DNA from: Burkholderiales bacterium
Lineage (GTDB): Bacteria; Pseudomonadota; Gammaproteobacteria; Burkholderiales; SG8-41
Reading direction: 5' to 3'
NCBI GenBank assembly: GCA_005800795.1
Contig: SYEN01000460.1
Span: forward strand, 1-10,937
DNA length: 10,937 nucleotides
A program made the position numbers and the translations under genes. This document shows, piece after piece, positions 1-6,535 of the stretch (its first letter is position 1; the number at the start of each line of letters is the position of its first letter). The notes under the pieces were generated by a model. The model did not search any database, was not told where the DNA came from, and saw nothing but the letters and a program-made list of their open reading frames with translations.

Positions 1-1
1 G

Positions 2-205
2 ACGCAGATGTATTTTCCCGGCGATCCGCTGTTGGCGTTTGACCCCATGTATTTGAGCGTGCCGGACGACAAGGCACGTGCACGGCTGGTGTCGGGCTTC
101 GATTGGGAAAACACCCGGCCGGAATATGCGATAGCGTATCGCTTCGATATTGTTTTGCGCGGGCGCGATACAACGCCCATGGAAGCGACAGAGAACAAAA
201 AATGA
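2..205 (+). CDS. pcaH: Protocatechuate 3,4-dioxygenase beta subunit, C-terminal fragment
   Basis: This is the 3' end of a gene that begins before the window; the open frame runs from base 2 to the TGA at 203-205. The fragment starts TQMYFPGDPLL and ends with a YRFDIVLRG segment, both typical of the beta-subunit C-terminus. In the family this subunit carries the non-haem Fe(III) centre (two Tyr and two His ligands) that cleaves protocatechuate between the hydroxyls to give 3-carboxy-cis,cis-muconate. Those ligands lie upstream of the window edge, so their presence cannot be checked. The stop overlaps the pcaG start (ATGA), the usual pcaH-pcaG order, which implies coupled translation of the two subunits. 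Family assignment rests on recognised motifs and on the neighbour. Confidence 0.88.
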   Translation, partial: TQMYFPGDPLLAFDPMYLSVPDDKARARLVSGFDWENTRPEYAIAYRFDIVLRGRDTTPMEATENKK

Positions 206-765
206 GTTTGCTGCTGACCGCTGCGCAAACCGTCGGCCCGTTTGTTTCCATCGGCTTTGAAAAAGCTGCCGTGCCGGATATCGCCCCTGCCGGTGTGGCC
301 GGTGAGCGCGTGGTGATTGCCGGCACAATTTTCGACGGCGACGGCGTACCGGTGACCGATGCCGTGATTGAAACCTGGCAGGCGAATTCGTACGGCAAAT
401 ACGCGCATCCCGACGACGTGCAAGAAAAACTGCTCGACGAAAACTTCAAGGGCTTCGGCCGCGTACTCGCCGATGCGCAAGGGGGTTTCCGGCTGACCAC
501 CATCAAGCCGGGCAAAGTCGCCGGCCCTGAGGGTCGCGAACAGGCGCCGCATATCACCGTGGTGATTTTCATGCGTGGCCTGCTCAAGCACTTGATGACG
601 CGAATTTATTTTCCGGAAGAAGCGGCAAATGCGGCTGACCCGGTGTTGAGCCTGGTACCGGCGGCAAGGCGCGGGACGTTGATGGCCAAGCGGTTGGCGA
701 ATGGCACTTTGCAGTGGAATGTGCATTTGCAGGGGCCGCGCGAAACCGTATATTTCGATTATTAA
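202..765 (+). CDS. pcaG: Protocatechuate 3,4-dioxygenase alpha subunit
   Basis: This encodes 187 residues, close to the usual alpha-subunit length of about 190-200. The N-terminus has the family motif TAAQTVGPF (residues 6-14). It is followed by the intradiol-dioxygenase beta-sandwich signature with an ETWQANSYGKY segment, and near the C-terminus HITVVIFMRGLLKHLMTRIYF-type sequence. The alpha subunit does not bind iron but shapes the active site of the cytoplasmic alpha/beta oligomer in the beta-ketoadipate pathway. The ATG at 202 overlaps the pcaH stop by four bases, which fixes the start; an upstream in-frame ATG at 103 would lie inside pcaH. The class II aldolase-fold gene follows after 17 bases, so the three are probably one transcript. 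Confidence 0.93.
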   Translation: MSLLLTAAQTVGPFVSIGFEKAAVPDIAPAGVAGERVVIAGTIFDGDGVPVTDAVIETWQANSYGKYAHPDDVQEKLLDENFKGFGRVLADAQGGFRLTTIKPGKVAGPEGREQAPHITVVIFMRGLLKHLMTRIYFPEEAANAADPVLSLVPAARRGTLMAKRLANGTLQWNVHLQGPRETVYFDY

Positions 766-782
766 AACACGTTCGAGACCCC

Positions 783-1520
783 ATGACCGAACACGCCGGA
801 ATCGAAGACCTTGTCGACGACCTTGTCACCGCCAATCACATTCTTTACAACGAAGGCGTGGTGGATGGCTTTGGCCACGTCAGTGCGCGCCACCCCACGC
901 GGCCAGATTGTTTTTTGCTTTCGCGCAGCATCGCACCGGGCAAGGTCAGGGCCGAGGACATCATGGCGTTTGATTTTGACGGCAACCCGCTCGATGCCCG
1001 CGGGCGCAAGCCTTATCTTGAACGATTCATCCACAGCGAGGTGTATCGCGTGCGCGCCGATGTGCAGTCGGTGGTGCACAACCATTCGCCGGCGGTGATT
1101 CCCTTCGGGGTGACTGCTGCGAAATTGCGGCCCATCTCTCACATGAGCGGCTTTCTCGCCGGTGGTGTGCCTAATTTTGAAATCCGCGATGCGGGCGGCC
1201 CTGCTACCGACATGCTGATCCGCACGCCGCAGTTGGGCGTGGCGTTCGCGCGTACGATGGGCCGTGCCGCGTTTGCGCTGATGCGCGGGCACGGCGCGGT
1301 GGCGGTGGGCGATTCGATACGGCAGGTGGTGTATCGCGCGGTGTATGCCGAGCAAAACGCGCGCCTGCAGGCCGAGGCTTTGCGTCTCGTTGCCGCCACG
1401 GGCGGGGGTGAAATCAATTTTTTAAATGATGCCGAAGCCGCCGGTGCGGATGCCGCCAACTATGCGAACATGGATCGGCCATGGGAGCTTTGGAAAATGC
1501 GTGTGGCAAAGCCAACGTAG
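783..1520 (+). CDS. Class II aldolase/adducin-family protein, possible aromatic-acid decarboxylase
   Basis: This encodes 245 residues with the fold of fuculose-phosphate aldolase and ribulose-phosphate 4-epimerase. The zinc site is visible as H99 and H101 (VVHNHS) and H170 (MRGHGAV). E86 in FIHSEVYR sits where the family has its acidic residue, and GFGHVSAR (29-36) is the usual N-terminal loop. Sugar-phosphate specificity is not evident. The close relatives I recall include decarboxylases of hydroxylated aromatic acids, such as the 3,4-dihydroxyphthalate decarboxylase of actinobacterial phthalate pathways, whose product is protocatechuate. Position directly behind pcaHG makes a role in supplying protocatechuate an attractive inference, but not a demonstrated one. 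The start at 783 is chosen because upstream in-frame sequence lies inside pcaG; the ribosome site is weak. Confidence 0.82.
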   Translation: MTEHAGIEDLVDDLVTANHILYNEGVVDGFGHVSARHPTRPDCFLLSRSIAPGKVRAEDIMAFDFDGNPLDARGRKPYLERFIHSEVYRVRADVQSVVHNHSPAVIPFGVTAAKLRPISHMSGFLAGGVPNFEIRDAGGPATDMLIRTPQLGVAFARTMGRAAFALMRGHGAVAVGDSIRQVVYRAVYAEQNARLQAEALRLVAATGGGEINFLNDAEAAGADAANYANMDRPWELWKMRVAKPT

Positions 1521-1531
1521 GTCATAATGAA

Positions 1532-1555
1532 AAGGGGCAGCCGCAGCTGCCCCTT
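1532..1555. terminator. Hairpin terminator between convergent genes
   Basis: A perfect 10-bp stem (AAGGGGCAGC with GCTGCCCCTT) closes a CGCA loop, 11 bases after the class II aldolase-fold stop. On the minus strand the stem is followed by TTTCATTAT; on the plus strand by a short CTTAC. It lies between convergent genes and probably stops transcription from both sides. Confidence 0.75.
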
Positions 1556-1582
1556 CTTACCACCCACTATCTAGGCGAAAGT

Positions 1583-2233
1583 CTAAAACCTGCTGCCGAT
1601 GATGCCACCAAGAATGGCGCCGATGGCGGTCCCCGGACCGCGGCTGTCGCGACCGGCGGTGCCGCCGATCACGTTGCCGAGTATGCCGCCGATCACCGCA
1701 CCGCCGATCGCAGCTTCGGTATTCGGCCGCGACACCGGTGCCGGGTGATAAACCGGCGCCGGAGCAGGTGAGTACACGGTCGCAGGCGCAGGATAATACA
1801 CCGGTTCAGGCGCAGCGGACGGATACACAACCGGCTCGGGGTATGCCGCAGGCGCAGGTTCCGGGTAAGCCGTCGGCGCCGGTGCGTAGACCGGTTGCGG
1901 TTGTTCCACATAGACCGGCCGTTCGACGTACACCGGGCGGTCAACATACACTGGACGATCCACGACCACCGGCCGATGCACAACCACCGGCGGCGGCGCG
2001 TAGTATGGGCGATACACTGGCGCGTAGAACGGACGATGTGAAACAATTACCGGTGGCGGCACGTGGCGATACGCCGGGTGGGCAAACGGGCGGCCATGTG
2101 GTACGGCCGCATGCGGCGCATGGAAGCGCGGACCGCGGCCATCACCCTCCCCGCGCGGATCGGCGTGCGCAGCAAACGCAGCGGCAGTCAAGGTGGCGGC
2201 AGTCAACAACATCAGGGTTTTGTTCGCTTTCAT
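1583..2233 (-). CDS. Secreted Pro/Tyr/Val-rich protein with C-terminal glycine zipper
   Basis: This encodes 216 residues in three parts. A signal peptide spans 1-24 (MKANKTLMLL start, likely cleavage after AHA). A low-complexity region at about 25-170 is rich in Pro, Tyr, Val and His, with four VYV[DE]RP-type hexads at 89-112 and later YPEP/PAPAPVY units. The C-terminal stretch 175-215 is rich in glycine, with GG spaced as in glycine-zipper 2TM domains (AAIGGAVIGGILGNVIGG, then GAILGGIIGSRF). Such zippers occur in envelope proteins that insert in or bridge membranes. The product is probably periplasmic or outer-membrane associated; its function is unknown. The start has a good ribosome site (AAAAGGAG, 6 bases before ATG). 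It stands alone, divergent from the first Bug gene, and the leader holds a terminator-like hairpin. Confidence 0.85.
   Translation of the reverse strand: MKANKTLMLLTAATLTAAAFAAHADPRGEGDGRGPRFHAPHAAVPHGRPFAHPAYRHVPPPVIVSHRPFYAPVYRPYYAPPPVVVHRPVVVDRPVYVDRPVYVERPVYVEQPQPVYAPAPTAYPEPAPAAYPEPVVYPSAAPEPVYYPAPATVYSPAPAPVYHPAPVSRPNTEAAIGGAVIGGILGNVIGGTAGRDSRGPGTAIGAILGGIIGSRF
1898..1969 (-). repeat. Four tandem 18-bp units coding VYV[DE]RP
   Basis: Residues 89-112 of the glycine-zipper protein are four hexads: VVVDRP, VYVDRP, VYVERP, VYVEQP. They are encoded by four diverged 18-bp units. The DNA copies differ at third positions, so the array is old or selected at protein level. Copy number could vary between strains. 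Confidence 0.75.
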
Positions 2234-2262
2234 GGCATTCTCCTTTTAGTGATTGCCAGTTC

Positions 2263-2290
2263 AAAAAACGCCTGGGGCGCGCCAAGGCGT
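2263..2290 (-). terminator. Terminator-like hairpin in the leader of the glycine-zipper gene (possible attenuator)
   Basis: Read on the minus strand, ACGCCT pairs with AGGCGT, with two further G-C pairs inside after one T/C mismatch and a CGCGC loop. A run of six T follows directly (2268-2263). This is the form of an intrinsic terminator. It ends about 30 bases before the ATG at 2233 and about 15 bases before its ribosome site. No minus-strand gene lies upstream for it to serve, so it may attenuate its own downstream gene. The structure is visible; the regulatory role is inferred. Confidence 0.55.
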
Positions 2291-2308
2291 ACTACGGATG
2301 TGCAACAA

Positions 2309-2338
2309 AGTATTGCAGGCGTAACGACCGCCTCACAA
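2309..2338 (-). promoter_or_regulatory. Possible sigma-70 promoter for the glycine-zipper gene
   Basis: On the minus strand there is a TTGTGA element (2338-2333), an 18-base spacer and AATACT (2314-2309), each matching four of six consensus bases. Transcription would start near 2302, giving a leader of about 70 bases that opens almost at once into the terminator-like hairpin. The match is only moderate. Confidence 0.3.
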
Positions 2339-2367
2339 AAAAATCAATTAAAACAGATACTTATGAA
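2337..2367 (+). repeat. Short AT-rich dispersed repeat, copy C (diverged)
   Basis: Bases 2346-2367 match 19 of 22 with the repeat at 10095-10116 (core AAAACARATACTTAYGAA). With the flank back to 2337 the match is about 25 of 31. It lies in the divergent region upstream of the first Bug receptor gene, about 140 bases before the GTG. See copies at 3766-3794 and 10086-10114. Confidence 0.5.
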
Positions 2368-2503
2368 TTTTATGCCGCGACGGGTGTTACACTCGTGCGA
2401 ACGGGAAACAACGCAGAACCGGGAAATCGCAGGCGCGCAAGACGCAATTTGTTGCGCACCGTGTCGAGCGTTGAACAAGGAGCATTCGCACAACGGAGGC
2501 GCA

Positions 2504-3523
2504 GTGAAGCAATCCTTATTTCACACCAGCGCCGCCACAGTCGCCCAGTGTGCGACGATGGTAGCGACGGCGGTACCGATGATGGTTGCGCTGCCGCACA
2601 TCGCGCAGGCGCAAACCTTTCCCATCAAGCCGATGCGCATCATCGTGCCAGTTGCGCCTGGCGGCAATCTCGACATCGTGGCGCGCGCGCTGGCCGCGCC
2701 GATGACGGAAACTTTCGGCCAGCAGGTTATTGTCGAAAGCCGCCCCGGCGCCAGCAGTCTGGTCGGCACGCAGTTTGTTGCCAAGTCACCGGCGGACGGC
2801 TACACACTGCTGAAAATTGCCAACACCTTTGCCACCGTACCATCGCTGCTAAAGAACCCCGGCTACGACGCGCTGAAGGATTTCACCGGCGTCACCCTCA
2901 CCTGTGTGGTGCCGATGGTGCTGGTGGTCACGCCCACGCTGCCGGTGCGCACGGTCAAGGATTTGATCGCGCTCGCCAAGGCGCGTCCGGGGCAGGTCGC
3001 TTATGGCACGGCGGGCGCGGGCAGCACCGGGCACATCGCGGCAGAACTGCTCGGCGTGCAATCCGGCATCAAAATGTTGCACGTGCCCTACAAGGGAAAC
3101 TCGGCGACGGTGATCGATGTTATCGCCGGCAATGTGCAACTCATGTTCGATCAGGTCAGCTCCGGCAAACCTTTTATTGATTCCGGCCGCCTGCGCGCGC
3201 TGGGCGTGACCAGCCTCACCCGCTCGCCGCTGTTTCCCAACGTCCCGACCATCGATGAATCGGGCCTGAAAGGCTACGAAGAAATCACCTTCAACGGCCT
3301 GATGGCCCCCGCCGGCACGCCGCGCGAGGCACTGGTGCGCATCCAAACCGAAGTCGCGCGTGTCGCGCGTGCCGTGCGCCTGCCCGATCTGCGCAAGCGC
3401 TACCTCGAACGCGGCATCGAACTCGCCGCCAGCAACGCACCGGAAGAATTCACCGGCTACGTCAAGGCCGAGTTCGACAAGAAAGCGAAGCTTGCGCGTG
3501 AGACGAATATACGGATTGATTGA
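2504..3523 (+). CDS. Bug/TctC-family (TTT) periplasmic solute-binding protein
   Basis: This encodes 339 residues, in the normal range for Bug receptors. A long N-terminal signal region ends near ALPHIAQAQ (29-37). The family pattern follows: FPIKPMRIIVPVAPGGNLDIVAR (39-61), with the Asp of GGNLD in the usual ligand-loop position. Later come ADGYTLL, TAGAGSTGH, HVPYKGNSATVIDVIAGNVQ, and the C-terminal P-[ED]-EF segment. These proteins capture carboxylates and other small solutes in the periplasm; the ligand cannot be told from sequence. The GTG at 2504 is chosen because GGAGG stands four bases before it and the signal peptide starts there; the frame is open much further upstream without family sequence. 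No TctA/TctB transport genes are adjacent, which is common for Bug proteins. Confidence 0.9.
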   Translation: MKQSLFHTSAATVAQCATMVATAVPMMVALPHIAQAQTFPIKPMRIIVPVAPGGNLDIVARALAAPMTETFGQQVIVESRPGASSLVGTQFVAKSPADGYTLLKIANTFATVPSLLKNPGYDALKDFTGVTLTCVVPMVLVVTPTLPVRTVKDLIALAKARPGQVAYGTAGAGSTGHIAAELLGVQSGIKMLHVPYKGNSATVIDVIAGNVQLMFDQVSSGKPFIDSGRLRALGVTSLTRSPLFPNVPTIDESGLKGYEEITFNGLMAPAGTPREALVRIQTEVARVARAVRLPDLRKRYLERGIELAASNAPEEFTGYVKAEFDKKAKLARETNIRID

Positions 3524-3716
3524 GCGCGAAGCACGTTTGACGGGACAAACCACCGGCAAGGATCGCGGACGCCACCCCGTCTGCAAGGACTGTCCCCAGT
3601 TCCGCGGTTAAAAGGGGGCGACACTCGCGCTCCCCGAGCGCTGGTTCATCAGCACAAGCAACCGCAATGCCACGCCGCCTGTCGCGTAGGTCGGTTGAAC
3701 AAGACCGGCTGGTGTC
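3524..3716. other. Intergenic region with no recognisable gene
   Basis: This lies between the plus-strand Bug gene and the terminator of the minus-strand hydrolase operon. I see no credible coding frame. GACGGG (about 3540) and CCCGTC (about 3577) could pair over a long loop, which is weak as a terminator. Phrases such as GCGTAGGTCGG resemble widespread bacterial intergenic repeats, but no second copy is present here to support that. Confidence 0.4.
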
Positions 3717-3749
3717 AAATAAAAACGGCGCTGAATGAATCAGCGCCGT
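3717..3749 (-). terminator. Intrinsic terminator of the monooxygenase-reductase-hydrolase operon
   Basis: On the minus strand a perfect 10-bp stem (ACGGCGCTGA with TCAGCGCCGT, loop of five) is followed by TTTTATTTG. It lies 40 bases after the hydrolase stop. On the plus strand no T-run follows, so its direction is mainly minus. Confidence 0.85.
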
Positions 3750-3765
3750 CGCTTAGAGAAGCTAA

Positions 3766-3794
3766 CGTAAGCATTTGTTTTTACTGAATTATTT
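3766..3794 (-). repeat. Short AT-rich dispersed repeat, copy B
   Basis: Read on the minus strand, these 29 bases match the plus-strand sequence at 10086-10114 at 26 of 29 positions, and the three differences are all transitions. The copy includes the stop codon of the alpha/beta hydrolase and continues downstream towards its terminator. Confidence 0.65.
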
Positions 3795-4574
3795 ACCACC
3801 ACAAAACTTGATGTACATGGCCGCGAACGCCGACGGTTCATCCAGCATCGGGAAGTGGCCGGAGTTTTCCATGATGGTAAGTTTGGCTTTGGGGTTGGCG
3901 CCGGTGAGCCGGTCTTTCAGGGCGATGGTGGGGCCTTTGCGGCCATAGACAATCATCATCGGTTTCTTGATTTGCTTCGCGGCGGCAGGTGTGTTGAAGC
4001 CGCGGATACCCCACATCACGTCAACCATGGCCCACGCGCCGGCCTTGCAACGGTCGATGTTCCAGCGTTGTTCAAGCGCAGCATCCACAACCGCGACGCG
4101 TTCCTTGATTTGCGGAATGGTTTGCCGCGGCAGGCCGAAGTTGCCTTCGACGTGATGCCAGCCGGCAGCCCATTCTTCGTCGTTGCGGCACGGCGTTTCA
4201 ACCGGCACGGCGGTCAGCGTGCGCGTGGGGAACATGCTGGCGAAGGTGACGGTAAGCGTGCCGCCGACCGAGGCGCCGCTGATGTGCGCAGCCTTGATTT
4301 TCAACGCCGTCATCAGTGCCGCCAACGCCTTGGCATGATCTTCCATGGTGTAGTGCCGGGCGATGCGGTCGGAATCTCCGTGGCCGGGCATGTCCCACGC
4401 GATCACGCGAAAGTGTTTGGCGAGTAGTGGCGCGATGGTGTCGTATTGATGCGCCGACGCCCCATTGGTGTGCATCAGGATCAGCACCGGCCCGGCGCCT
4501 ATTTCACGATAATGAATGCGGCCGTAGCCCCTGGTTTTGGCAAAACCGTCTTTGATGCCGGCATCGGATGACAT
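3789..4574 (-). CDS. Alpha/beta-fold hydrolase
   Basis: This encodes 261 residues of the alpha/beta-hydrolase fold. The oxyanion-side HTNG loop is at 35-38, the DMPGHGDS turn at 61-68, and the nucleophile elbow GASVG is at 100-104 with S102. The catalytic His is H240 in ENSGHFPMLDEP. The usual acid after strand 6 is not in its normal place: YGRKGPTI (210-217) stands where relatives have G-x-x-D. D221 or another acid would have to serve, or the enzyme is altered. It is last in a minus-strand set with a flavin reductase and a luciferase-like monooxygenase, so it may hydrolyse an ester, lactone or C-C bond in the oxygenation product; that is inference. The ATG at 4574 is chosen for its ribosome site (AGGGAGA) and family-like N-terminus; the 68-codon upstream extension does not look like protein. 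Confidence 0.87.
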   Translation of the reverse strand: MSSDAGIKDGFAKTRGYGRIHYREIGAGPVLILMHTNGASAHQYDTIAPLLAKHFRVIAWDMPGHGDSDRIARHYTMEDHAKALAALMTALKIKAAHISGASVGGTLTVTFASMFPTRTLTAVPVETPCRNDEEWAAGWHHVEGNFGLPRQTIPQIKERVAVVDAALEQRWNIDRCKAGAWAMVDVMWGIRGFNTPAAAKQIKKPMMIVYGRKGPTIALKDRLTGANPKAKLTIMENSGHFPMLDEPSAFAAMYIKFCGGK

Positions 4575-4737
4575 GCGTGTTCTCCCTGGATGAATGTGGT
4601 GAAATTTGGCGAAGAATAGACTGGAAGGCAGCGGAAAGGAACCCGAATTTACCACGAGGCAAGTCGGGCTTGAATAGCCCACCATGGGAGCGCAGGAAGC
4701 GCACGCCCTCACGACATTGCAGGGACTGCCGGGGGAG
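4575..4737 (-). other. 163-base gap inside the minus-strand operon with small hairpins
   Basis: The gap between the reductase and hydrolase genes is open in the hydrolase frame but has no family-like coding. It holds a 5-bp GGGCT/AGCCC hairpin (4666-4680) that competes with a CCCGA/TCGGG pairing (4642-4646 with 4664-4668). This may be a processing or partial termination site, or a second promoter for the hydrolase may lie here; I found no convincing promoter. Confidence 0.3.
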
Positions 4738-5271
4738 CTACAACGGCTTGACGCTGGAACCCGAAAAATACTTGCCACCCATGAACAGCAGCGGCGGATG
4801 GTTGTATTGCGCGAAATCCGTGACTTCGCCTATCAGGATGACGTGATCGCCCTTTTTGACCTCGGTGTGACCCTTGCAAACAAAGTGCGCGGAGGCGCCT
4901 TCGATAATCGGACAGCCGCCAAGAAACGCCTTCCAGTTGCGGACGGAAAAGCCTTCAGCGGGAGGCTTGGCGTGTTTGCGCGAAACCTCAATCTGCGTCT
5001 CGGCCAGCACATTCACTGAAAACGCAGTCGCCCTGGAAAACGTCTCATAACGCGCCGAGCCCGTGCGCAGCGTCCACAGGATTAGCGGCGGGTCGAGCGA
5101 GAGCGATGCGAACGAATTGACCGTCATGCAATGCACATGGAGATCTGGCGATTGCGCGCAAATCACCGTCACCCCCGTGGTAAAACGCCCCAGCGCCGAG
5201 CGCAGCGCGATGCGTTCGTCGGCGTGGGATGGGGGGGCGTGCTGCGATCTCTTTGCAGGCGGCGGGGTCAT
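4738..5271 (-). CDS. Flavin reductase (HpaC/RutF-like, FMN-binding split barrel)
   Basis: This encodes 177 residues with the flavin-reductase-like domain. Visible features are RSALGRFTTGVTVI (24-37), the flavin-binding MTVNSFASLSLDPPLIL (49-65), FSVNVLAETQ (84-93) and the closing GDHVILIGEV (141-150). Such proteins use NAD(P)H to reduce FMN or FAD and pass the free reduced flavin to a partner monooxygenase. Here the partner is very likely the luciferase-like protein encoded 48 bases upstream. The start at 5271 is preferred because AGGA stands seven bases before it; an ATG at 5289 is in frame but has no ribosome site. Residues 1-20 are Pro/Ala-rich and probably disordered. The substrate system cannot be named. 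Confidence 0.9.
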   Translation of the reverse strand: MTPPPAKRSQHAPPSHADERIALRSALGRFTTGVTVICAQSPDLHVHCMTVNSFASLSLDPPLILWTLRTGSARYETFSRATAFSVNVLAETQIEVSRKHAKPPAEGFSVRNWKAFLGGCPIIEGASAHFVCKGHTEVKKGDHVILIGEVTDFAQYNHPPLLFMGGKYFSGSSVKPL

Positions 5272-5319
5272 GCGTGTGTCCTGTAGCATGGTTGCGCGAA
5301 TATCAGTTAGTGTGAGCCA

Positions 5320-6363
5320 TCACGCGGCCACGGCCACGGGCGGCGCTTCGAAAGCGGGGCCAAGATTTTTCACGTGCGGCAGAATTTCCTCGGCAAACTG
5401 TTGCATCGACGCCGGCGTAAGCGTGGGCAGCGTGATGAGAATGTAGCCCGCACCCGCCTCGGCCAGCGTGCCGATTTGATCAACGATTTCCTGCGGTGAA
5501 CCCAGCAGTGCACTGTCGTCGGTGGCCAGATCGGGATCGGCATGGCTGATGGGCTGTGGCGTCGCGCCTGGCGTGCCATGTATCGCGATGGCGCCGATGC
5601 GCTTGAAGGTTTCGCGTCGGCGTTCCAGCGCTTTCTGGCGTTCGGCCTCGTTTCTGACTATCGTGACCGAGCGTGCCACCACGCAACGCGTAGTGTCGCG
5701 TTTTTGACCGATTTTTTCGAGACCGTCGAGATACAGACCGACACGCTCTTTCACCTGCTGCACGGTGGCGAGTTGGTCGAGCATCAGGTTGTAATTCTTG
5801 CTGGAGATGAAGCCTATGCCGCCGGGGCTGCCGCCCGCCATCCAGATTGGTGGATGCGGGCGCTGCACCGGCGCAGGCTCGACCACGATGTCTTCGTAAT
5901 TCCAGCGCGCGCTGTGGTAACTGAAGCGTTCGTTGCTCTGCCAGCTTTTCAACATCAGCTTGAAGCATTCTTCGAAGCGGTCCTGGGCCTCACTCAGCGG
6001 CACGCAAAACTGGGCGAATTCTTCCTTGCGATAACCGCGGCCAATGCCCAGATCAACACGCCCGCCGGACAGCACGTCCAGCGTCGCCACCTGTTCGGCG
6101 AGCAGCACCGGGTTGTGCCAGGGCAGCACCACCACGCCCGTGCCCAGCCGGATACGTGTGGTTTTCGCCGCAATGTAAGACAGCAGATTCAGGGACGCCG
6201 ACAACTGCCCTTGCCCGGTGAAGTGATGTTCCACCAGGAACATGCCTTCAAAACCGACTTTCTCGGCTGCCACAACGTAGTCGATGAAGTCACTGTAAGA
6301 ACCACTATCGTGCAGCGTATCCGCTCGCCCGACCCGCGCACCACCAAAAATGCCGAATTTCAT
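5320..6363 (-). CDS. Luciferase-like (LLM class) flavin-dependent monooxygenase
   Basis: This encodes 347 residues of the bacterial-luciferase TIM-barrel family. The start is MKFGIFGGAR. EHHF at 45-48 is the conserved active-site region. RIRLGTGVVVLPWHNP (71-85) and ATLDVLSGGRVDLGIGRGYR (93-112) are the flavin-barrel signatures; PPIWMAGGSP and a late SPQEIVDQI follow. These enzymes use reduced FMN, or F420 in some lineages, with oxygen to oxidise aldehydes, ketones, sulfonates or amines. The adjacent flavin reductase argues for a two-component FMN system. The ATG at 6363 is chosen because AAAGGA lies six bases before it; a TTG at 6378 overlaps that ribosome site. It is the first gene of a minus-strand set that ends at the 3717-3749 terminator. 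Confidence 0.92.
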   Translation of the reverse strand: MKFGIFGGARVGRADTLHDSGSYSDFIDYVVAAEKVGFEGMFLVEHHFTGQGQLSASLNLLSYIAAKTTRIRLGTGVVVLPWHNPVLLAEQVATLDVLSGGRVDLGIGRGYRKEEFAQFCVPLSEAQDRFEECFKLMLKSWQSNERFSYHSARWNYEDIVVEPAPVQRPHPPIWMAGGSPGGIGFISSKNYNLMLDQLATVQQVKERVGLYLDGLEKIGQKRDTTRCVVARSVTIVRNEAERQKALERRRETFKRIGAIAIHGTPGATPQPISHADPDLATDDSALLGSPQEIVDQIGTLAEAGAGYILITLPTLTPASMQQFAEEILPHVKNLGPAFEAPPVAVAA

Positions 6364-6535
6364 GAGGAATCCTTTCAAATGAGCGTGATTGTAGAAACCC
6401 GCGGCTGTGGCAACAAGCGCTATTTTGGAATTTTATATTTTCCTTTTTGGAAAAACTCGGAAAAATCGGAATTCGGCATAATGGTGGGCCGAAATAGGCA
6501 AACCGCGTTGAATGCAGGGAATAAGGGAGAAAACC
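6364..6535. promoter_or_regulatory. Divergent control region between monooxygenase and DoxX genes
   Basis: This 172-base region separates divergent starts and must contain both promoters. The centre (about 6420-6485) is far more AT-rich than the surroundings. TTTTCC-N5-GGAAAA (6438-6454) is an inverted repeat, and TCGG recurs at 6457, 6466 and 6473. TATAAA on the minus strand (6437-6432) and CATAAT on the plus strand (6477-6482) could be -10 elements, but neither has a well-spaced -35. A regulator site at the palindrome is an inference. Confidence 0.45.

Noticed and set aside
1738..3180. A long plus-strand open frame of 480 codons across the glycine-zipper gene and the first Bug gene
   Set aside because: It is low-complexity Arg/His/Gln-rich sequence opposite the repeat-rich minus-strand gene and out of frame with the Bug gene, with no ribosome site. 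It is a shadow of GC-rich coding DNA.
3524..3716. A tRNA, small RNA or remnant of an insertion sequence after the first Bug gene
   Set aside because: No cloverleaf, terminal inverted repeats or transposase-like frame could be found.
4575..4778. An N-terminal extension of the alpha/beta hydrolase to 329 residues
   Set aside because: The extension is Ser/Cys/Pro-rich without family sequence, while the ATG at 4574 has a good ribosome site.
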